Source of the DNA: Eledone cirrhosa
Taxonomy: Eukaryota; Mollusca; Cephalopoda; Octopoda; Eledonidae
Reading direction: 5' to 3'
DNA length: 64,000 nt
Assembly (NCBI GenBank): GCA_964016885.1
Contig: OZ024743.1
Span: 172,390,676 to 172,454,675 of the forward strand
In this document: positions 58,844-64,000 of the stretch, one piece after another
How the letters are laid out: every line of letters begins with the position of its first letter
Numbering within the stretch: the stretch's first letter is position 1
Program-made: the position numbers and the translations under genes
The notes under the pieces: generated by a model
Database searches by the model: none
Told to the model about the DNA's origin: nothing
What the model saw: only the letters and a program-made list of their open reading frames with translations

Positions 58844-59815
58844 ATGAAAAATAAACTAGTGATTAAACTATGGGGTAACGCTACCGAAACAATTAAGTGG
58901 TTTAACAATATAGCTAACAAAAAAGTATCTAAATTTATACAATTTGACATTAACGACTATTACTCCTCTATATCCCCCAAAACCAATTCTGACCTAACAG
59001 ACGACGAGATAAATATCATATTAGCTGCTAAAAAAACAATAATTAACACCTCTATTAGTACTAACCTACCCTCTACCTTCTTTAGAATAATAAATAAACA
59101 CTTTCCAGATTCACATAGATACAGCAAAATCCTTAACACTAAATCTATTAGACTATCTTACTCTACGGCACCAAACATAGAGGCACACATTAAGATGCTT
59201 AACGCTAAAAAGATATATAACAACACCAGAACACAAATTTACAACAATAACAATACAATCACCATTGAACACAACAGAATATCTAATACACAACCACCCA
59301 CTAATAGGCAAACAAAACGTAACACACTTGTACAGGCATCGCAGCCCACCAATAATGCCAAAGTTGCCCATGACAAGAATTGTAACTGCCACCTACCTGA
59401 AACCTATCCATTACATAATGAATGTATGCAGTCTAACCTGGTTTACCAATGCACAGTGGAATCAGACAACCAGAAATGGTATTACATCGGAGCGACTGGG
59501 AATACATTTAAAGTCCGTTGGTATATACACCGTTACGCAATGAAACATTCCCAGCATCGTTATGTAACTACCCTTGCAAACAAGACCTGGCAACTGAGGG
59601 AAAGTAACCATCAATACACTCTGAAGTGGAAAAAATTATCGGACGCGCCCCCATATCAGAGTGGTATGAGAAGCTGTCGATTATGTGACCTTGAGCTGCT
59701 CCACATTTTGAGTTCGGAGAATAAGTTACTCAACAATAAAATCGAAAGATCAATTTATTGTAACCATAGACTCAAAGAAAAGTTTTCGCACTACATGTGC
59801 AAATCGAACCCTTAG
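58832..59815 (+). pseudogene. Penelope-like element copy (GIY-YIG kept, RT core deleted), open 327-codon frame
   Basis: Plus strand: FIQFDINDYYSSISPK (motif A), NSDLTDDEINIILAAKKTII, then a jump to NTSISTNLPSTFFRIINKHF. This skips about 720 bp that carry motif B and YRDD in the partner. The rest is intact: HDKNCNCHLPETYPLHNEC (Cys-rich), LVYQCTVESDNQKWYYIGAT (GIY-YIG), NTFKVRWYIHRYAM, CRLCDLELLHILSSENKLLN and IERSIYCNHRLKEKF, ending at 59815. Because the deletion is in frame, an endonuclease-only protein with a short RT stub remains open. Whether it is expressed is unknown. Confidence 0.9.
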
Positions 59816-60082
59816 CCTCTTACTACCAACTGACAAACTGCATATACTTAGACTTTATACCCTCTTGTATCTAAACCCTTTTAATTACCCACAAAAACCA
59901 ATACCTATATCCCTCCCTTCTCCTTCATTCCTCTTCTATTTCTTCGTTTTCTTCCTTCCTTCCCACCCTCTTTTGGCTATCTTTTCTTTTCTTCTTTCTC
60001 CCCCTTCTTTGCTTTTATTTTTGTCATTATTATCTTTATCTTTATTTTATATATATATATATTTATCTCTTTATATCTCCCT

Positions 60083-60121
<39 letters not shown>

Positions 60122-60549
60122 ATCCCTCCCACTATGATCAATTTAATTGTCTTTAACTCACTACATTCCACGACATGAAGTCTACATATCAAAACTGATC
60201 AAGGAATCCTTCCACCTCTACCCCTCCCTCCATCTCAGTTTGTCACTCTACTTCCTAACTCTTCTCCCCCTTCCTCTCTCTCTATACTATTCCGTTTGTC
60301 CCCTCACCTTCTAATTCCTCTTCCTCTCTCTCTATACTAGTAAATACAATTCCCCCAAAATGTTTTTCTCTATATATTAAGAACTATTTCAAGAGTAACT
60401 TACTCACTATTTTGAAAATTTGGACGTGAACAACAATTATAATTGAGTGGCTGCTATTTGCAGTATAGCAATATAGGGTTGCACTTACCAATGAAACGGT
60501 CGTAAATACCTGGATAAAATCCTTCTCTTAATGCTTACCTGTGTTTTCT

Positions 60550-60552
<3 letters not shown>

Positions 60553-60592
<40 letters not shown>
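60553..60592. repeat. (TA)n microsatellite between two PLE units
   Basis: About 20 TA units that exactly separate the 3.6-kb palindrome from the next inverted-arm unit. Confidence 0.95.
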
Positions 60593-60596
<4 letters not shown>

Positions 60597-61478
60597 AATC
60601 AGGAAAGAAGGTTTACATGGTTTGCTATACAAAAAAGTTTTTAATCACATAGATTACATTTGTTTCACTGAACTGGTATGTCTAGAGATCGCTATCCGCC
60701 TAATTTTGCGTCACTCGATCGCCAATATAGAATTATAACCAGTCAGATCTTCGGAGCATGCGAGAATGAAGAAAATACACAGGCAAGAAAAGAAAAGAAA
60801 ATATGGAGTAGTTATGGCATTCAATTAGAACAATAACAACAACAATTATTACAACAATGCTATCAATAAACTATTTAAGGAGACCCTGACATTACTTAGG
60901 TGGGGGGTATATAATGTATCTAATGTTAAGGCGTGAAAACAACGCTAGCAACGCTAGCTACACTATCAACTGGTCGAAGTTGTCGGCTGCTAAAACCTAT
61001 AGTACAGGTATGTCCTATTGCGGGCTGAGTGATCTTGAGCTATTGTATATCCTTAGAAATGTTAAAAGGCTACTTAATAATAAGTTAGAAAGATCTATCT
61101 TCTGCAGACATAGAATAGCCACTAAATTCATAAGATTCAAACCTCCGTGAATCGAACCAACATAACATAGCTTTAAATTAGGATACCTACTACCCACAGA
61201 AATATATTCATTATGTATACTATTTCCTTCACAAGTCTATACCACACAATTGTCTGTAAATACCTCATCTACCAACAATCTTACTCCTTCTCAGCTGCTG
61301 CAATCATTTGATCCTAGATCCTAGTTTTTCTCATTTTACTACTACAATGTTACTTTACCTTCTTTTTGCCATAATTACAATTAGCACGCTTTTCTCTTTG
61401 CATGTATGTATATTTTTGTACGAGTGTATATTGTTGTGTATGTATGTGTCTATGTACACATATATGTGTATATATATT

Positions 61479-61531
<53 letters not shown>

Positions 61532-62048
61532 AGATATATGCGTATATTAATTCGTTATCCTCTGTATTAACTCTACAACTATTGAGCTTTGACAGTGGTC
61601 CCACTCATGTATACTGTTGAAGATGAAGAGAAAGACTGTAAAAACTAGCTTATCTTTATAATTTAAAGTTGATACACACTACGATACTTTTTGCCTTATG
61701 ACAGATGGTTTTCACATTAGATACATTATATACCCCCCACCTAAGTAATGCCAGGGTCTCCTTAAATAGTTTATTGATAGCATTGTTGTAATAATTGTTG
61801 TTGTTATTGTTCTAATTGAATGCCATAACTACTCCATATTTTCTTTTCTTTTCTTGCCTGTGTATTTTCTTCATTCTCGCATGCTCCGAAGATCTGACTG
61901 GTTATAATTCTGTATTGGCGATCGAGTGACGCAAAATTAGGCGGATAGCGATCTCTAGACATACCAGTTCAGCGAAACAAATGTAAGCTATGTGATTAAA
62001 AACTTTTTTGTATAGCAAACCATGTAAACCTTCTTTCCTGATTTATTA
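60593..62048. mobile_element. PLE remnant with ~335-bp terminal inverted arms
   Basis: Left arm 60593-60926 and right arm 61713-62048 are inverted copies with only a few differences (AATCAGGAAAGAAGGTTTAC, CGATCGCCAATA, GGTGGGGGGTATATAATG and complements). The interior carries the C-terminal end of a PLE endonuclease and then non-coding DNA with a GT array (61495-61530). Same plan as 7380-9686. Confidence 0.88.
60914..61150 (+). pseudogene. Penelope-like element, GIY-YIG C-terminal fragment
   Basis: Reads NASYTINWSKLSAAKTYSTG, YCGLSDLELLYILRNVKRLL, NNKLERSIFCRHRIATKF. This aligns with YTLKWKKLSDAPPYQSGMRS...LLNNKIERSIYCNHR of 58832-59815. C.LC..E..YIL....LLNNK.ER...C.HR is kept but the first Cys pair is partly changed (CGLS). 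Only this 3' piece of the coding region is present; it begins at the inverted arm boundary. Confidence 0.85.
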
Positions 62049-62213
62049 TTACTCCAAGTGTTTACAACATAGGAATTACAGCATACCCGCAGCATCACTA
62101 TGAAAACGCCTTGTTGAATCAAACCAAGCCAAGCGTTAATATCATCCACTACCTGGAATACCATAACTGGACTTCACCTAAGTGGACTGCATTTAACTAT
62201 TATTTGTTAATCC

Positions 62214-62215
<2 letters not shown>

Positions 62216-62267
<52 letters not shown>

Positions 62268-62817
62268 CAGTCTCTCTCTCTCTGTTAGCCTCTTCCTCAC
62301 CTTTCACTCACTCACTCTCTGTCACTACCTCTCCTCCTCCCCTTTCTTCCCGTTTGACCTGTCCGTAATCCTTTTCTCGCGGGCACTTGGCCAAGCCGGT
62401 ATGAATTTTTTTTCTCTCTCTCTCGTCTGTGACTTCACAGAACTTATGTTTGCCGAATTCGCAGACCAGACCCCTTCTTCCTCCCGTTGGACCTGTGCGA
62501 AGTTCCTTCCTTGCTCACATTTCAACCAGGTTTGATGGTCTTTATTCTCTCGTTCACGATTCCACCGAATTTATATTCATAGAAATCTGGGACTTGTTTC
62601 TTTCTTCTTCATCACTTTCTGTTGCTTAAACCATTTTGTTTGTTAACCCTAGCGTCCCCTTTATGTACGTGTCCCAACGACTTTTTTTAGCCGTTGCTCG
62701 CACCAACCTCAGGTATATGGCCTTTAATGCGACGAAATGCCTACGACGGTTGGAAGGCCACTGATGAGGACAAACTTTTTCATATGTAACCCATTTGCAG
62801 CGCCGCAGCTCCATTAT

Positions 62818-62820
<3 letters not shown>
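62216..62820. repeat. TA/GA arrays and CT-rich repeat related to 40363-40867
   Basis: TA then GA then TC arrays (62216-62285), followed by a CT-rich segment. The end of the segment (GTTGCTCGCACCAACCTCAG, TTTAATGCGACGAAATGCC, ATATGTAACCCATTTGCAGC) matches 40725-40850. Confidence 0.75.

Positions 62821-62875
<55 letters not shown>
62820..62875. repeat. (TA)n microsatellite
   Basis: TA array, then TTGTTATATATATA units in a minor tandem to about 62916. Confidence 0.95.
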
Positions 62876-62879
<4 letters not shown>

Positions 62880-63360
62880 ATATATATATATATTGTTATA
62901 TATATATTGTTATATTTGGGGAGGGTCATATTGTTATAATATTGCCCGAAATAATAATAAAACACACCCTTTGTTTGGTTTGGATTGGTTTTCGCTTCTG
63001 TATCTGTTATATCTCCATAGTTAAGTTAACTGGCAATCAATGTTTCTCATTGATTAACTAACGGTTAAAAATACAGATATAAATATATATATAGTCTATC
63101 AAAGTTCTTTCGTCACTCATCTGTGACATCATCCGTGGTACTATTATGTTTCCTCTCGTTGTATTGTAACGTCTACGCCATTTTTATTTTATTTTATTTA
63201 TTTATTCTTGTCTCTGTCTCTGTTTGCGCATGCATTTGCGTGTGTGTTTTCTGTTTGGTGTGTGTGTTCGTGTTTGAGTGTATGTGTATTTGTATTCTAT
63301 CTTTCTTCACTAGTGTGTGTTTATAGCAAATATATATATATATGTATATATATATATACT

Positions 63361-63411
63361 CTTTTACCTGTTTCAGCCATCCGGCTGAGGCCATGCTGGG
63401 GCACCGCCCTT

Positions 63412-63412
<1 letters not shown>
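63361..63412. repeat. SINE-tail fragment
   Basis: TTTTACCTGTTTCAGCCATC then CGGCTGAGGCCATGCTGGGG, inverted relative to 39903-39958. It lies between a TA/GTATA array and a TA-GT array. Confidence 0.7.
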
Positions 63413-63458
<46 letters not shown>

Positions 63459-63537
63459 TTGTATGTACATGTATGTATTGAGTAAAATGACAGGAGGTCG
63501 GACTGGTGAAATTCCTTCAAAGATTTATTATAGCAAA

Positions 63538-63593
63538 CACTATGTACATTTCAGTGGCCAAGTTCCGTAAGATCCTGGTGACATCATCAGGTG
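63538..63593 (-). ncRNA. Hammerhead ribozyme downstream of a PLE fragment
   Basis: Minus strand: CAC, CTGATGA (intact), then GTCACCAGG...CTTGGCCAC as an extended stem II with a small internal loop (G-C, T-A, two mismatches, C-G, C-G, A-T, G-T, G-C). GAAA follows, with stem III ATG-TA-CAT (or 2 bp with a 4-base loop), A at the cleavage position, and GTG closing stem I with CAC. All core positions match the consensus. It lies about 255 bases downstream, on the same strand, of the PLE coding fragment at 63849-64000, the usual place for a PLE pseudo-LTR hammerhead. Confidence 0.72.
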
Positions 63594-63599
63594 GTAATT

Positions 63600-63848
63600 G
63601 CATAATAGTTATATAATAAAGGAATAATGGTAAACACAATCCAAGAGTCTATAAAAAATGTTTTTGACTCGAAGGTGATGAAGAGGGCCAGTTGTCATCA
63701 GTTTGGCTGACCACCTTCGAGTAAGGATTCGCATCAATTTTGTCTTACCGGTTTGGTTAGGGGGTTGTATGCTTAGTATGCATACTACTACCACATTGCC
63801 GCTTGGGTCAGCGTATTTTTGTTCTATTTGTATATGCTATCGTCTCGC
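63600..63848. other. PLE 3' region without recognised coding; small hairpin
   Basis: GACTCGAAGGTG (63666-63677) and CACCTTCGAGTA (63710-63721) form an 11-bp hairpin. This lies between the PLE coding fragment and the hammerhead motif. Confidence 0.6.
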
Positions 63849-64000
63849 CTAGATTGGTGATGTGGAGAAATTGAATTTGACAGTGTACCTATTAAAGAGC
63901 TTGTGGCATTTATGTATGGGTGGGAAGGATTGGTCAAGAGCCGCAAAGAAAGTTCCCGGTACATTGGTAGCAACGTGTATAGAGTATGGGGCGTTGTACG
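63849..64000 (-). pseudogene. Penelope-like element fragment (RT-GIY linker), cut by window end
   Basis: Minus strand from 64000: YNAPYSIHVATNVPGTFFAA, LDQSFPPIHKCHKLFNRYTV and KFNFSTSPI, then a stop at 63849. It is the WYNPPYS...TN.P.TFF..ID..FP..H...K.FN..T.K..YST.P segment also present at 52105 and 58832. The Cys-rich and GIY-YIG parts do not follow in an obvious frame. The rest lies outside the window. Confidence 0.75.

Larger units (their letters stand above)
56953..60552. repeat. 3.6-kb palindrome formed by two head-to-head PLE copies
   Basis: The left half (56953-58831, minus-strand element) and right half (58832-60552, plus-strand element) are inverted copies interrupted by different deletions. 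The shared 3' flank (56953-57650 versus 59820-60552) matches in detail, including the CT/GA-rich array and TTAATATATAGAGAAAAACA. The centre has GGTAGCGTTACC (58820-58831) and GGTAACGCTACC (58874-58885) around a 42-bp spacer. Both outer ends stop at AAGAGAAAACACAGGTAAGC. Confidence 0.92.

Noticed and set aside
60498..60512. GAAACGGTCGTAAAT in the 3' flank of the 57-60 kb PLE pair, resembling the second half of a hammerhead
   Set aside because: No CTGANGA-like box lies upstream at a suitable distance in either arm.
62715..62775. CTGATGAGGAC with nearby GACGAAATGCC, and the related 40725-40800 segment
   Set aside because: GAAA precedes the CTGATGA box, and neither the type II permutation nor the CCAACC/GGTTGG-closed alternative gives a proper U-H cleavage site.

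Overview
The window looks like gene-desert DNA from a coleoid cephalopod, most likely an octopus. The evidence is: tRNA-derived SINEs of the type seen throughout octopus and squid genomes (B box next to a GTCGATAAA / AAAGTACCAGTAA block), very long TA, GT, AAT and TTG microsatellites, AT-rich intergenic DNA, and dense Penelope-like and non-LTR retrotransposons. I see no convincing host protein-coding gene, rRNA or ordinary tRNA gene. Every long open frame is retrotransposon-derived or a by-product of low-complexity repeat.

Layout. 1-15.9 kb: four copies of one non-LTR family with a restriction-like endonuclease (REL). These are a decayed relative at 1-1516 (-), a 1063-codon open copy A at 2542-5733 (-), a full-length but broken copy B at 10888-14149 (+), and a 5'-truncated copy C at 14487-15840 (-). 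A and B are head to head and B and C are tail to tail. Between A and B lies a Penelope-like (PLE) fragment flanked by 0.3 kb inverted arms (7380-9686). 16-24 kb: PLE and REL-element fragments, several SINEs, a perfect 26-bp hairpin and a tRNA-like SINE. 24-31 kb: a nearly full-length PLE (24307-26300) next to a 4.3 kb palindrome (26590-30884) whose centre is made of inverted PLE tails and tRNA-like repeats. 31-46 kb: AT-rich repeat DNA with a PLE GIY-YIG fragment, hammerhead-ribozyme-like motifs, a 0.3 kb near-perfect palindrome carrying a hammerhead in each arm (38090-38388), and a GC-rich Penelope-type ORF (41109-42184). 46-48.5 kb: an RTE-type element that has lost its catalytic YADD block. 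51-52.6 kb: two head-to-head PLEs. 53.1-56.1 kb: two head-to-head Tx1/L1-like elements. 56.9-62.05 kb: a 3.6 kb head-to-head pair of PLE copies with complementary deletions, then a second PLE with 335-bp inverted arms. 63.5-64 kb: the start of another PLE, followed on the same strand by a hammerhead motif with an intact core.

How the parts relate. PLEs pair a reverse transcriptase with a GIY-YIG endonuclease and are known to carry hammerhead ribozymes in their pseudo-LTR regions. This window shows at least nine PLE remnants from several lineages, a set of hammerhead-like motifs in different states of decay, and a repeated association of PLE tails with large inverted repeats bounded by TA microsatellites. 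The non-LTR families (REL type, RTE type, Tx1/L1 type) and the SINEs are independent. Their 3' tails ((TAA)n, (ATT)n) account for many of the trinucleotide tracts. All identifications come from reading motifs by eye; no database search was run.
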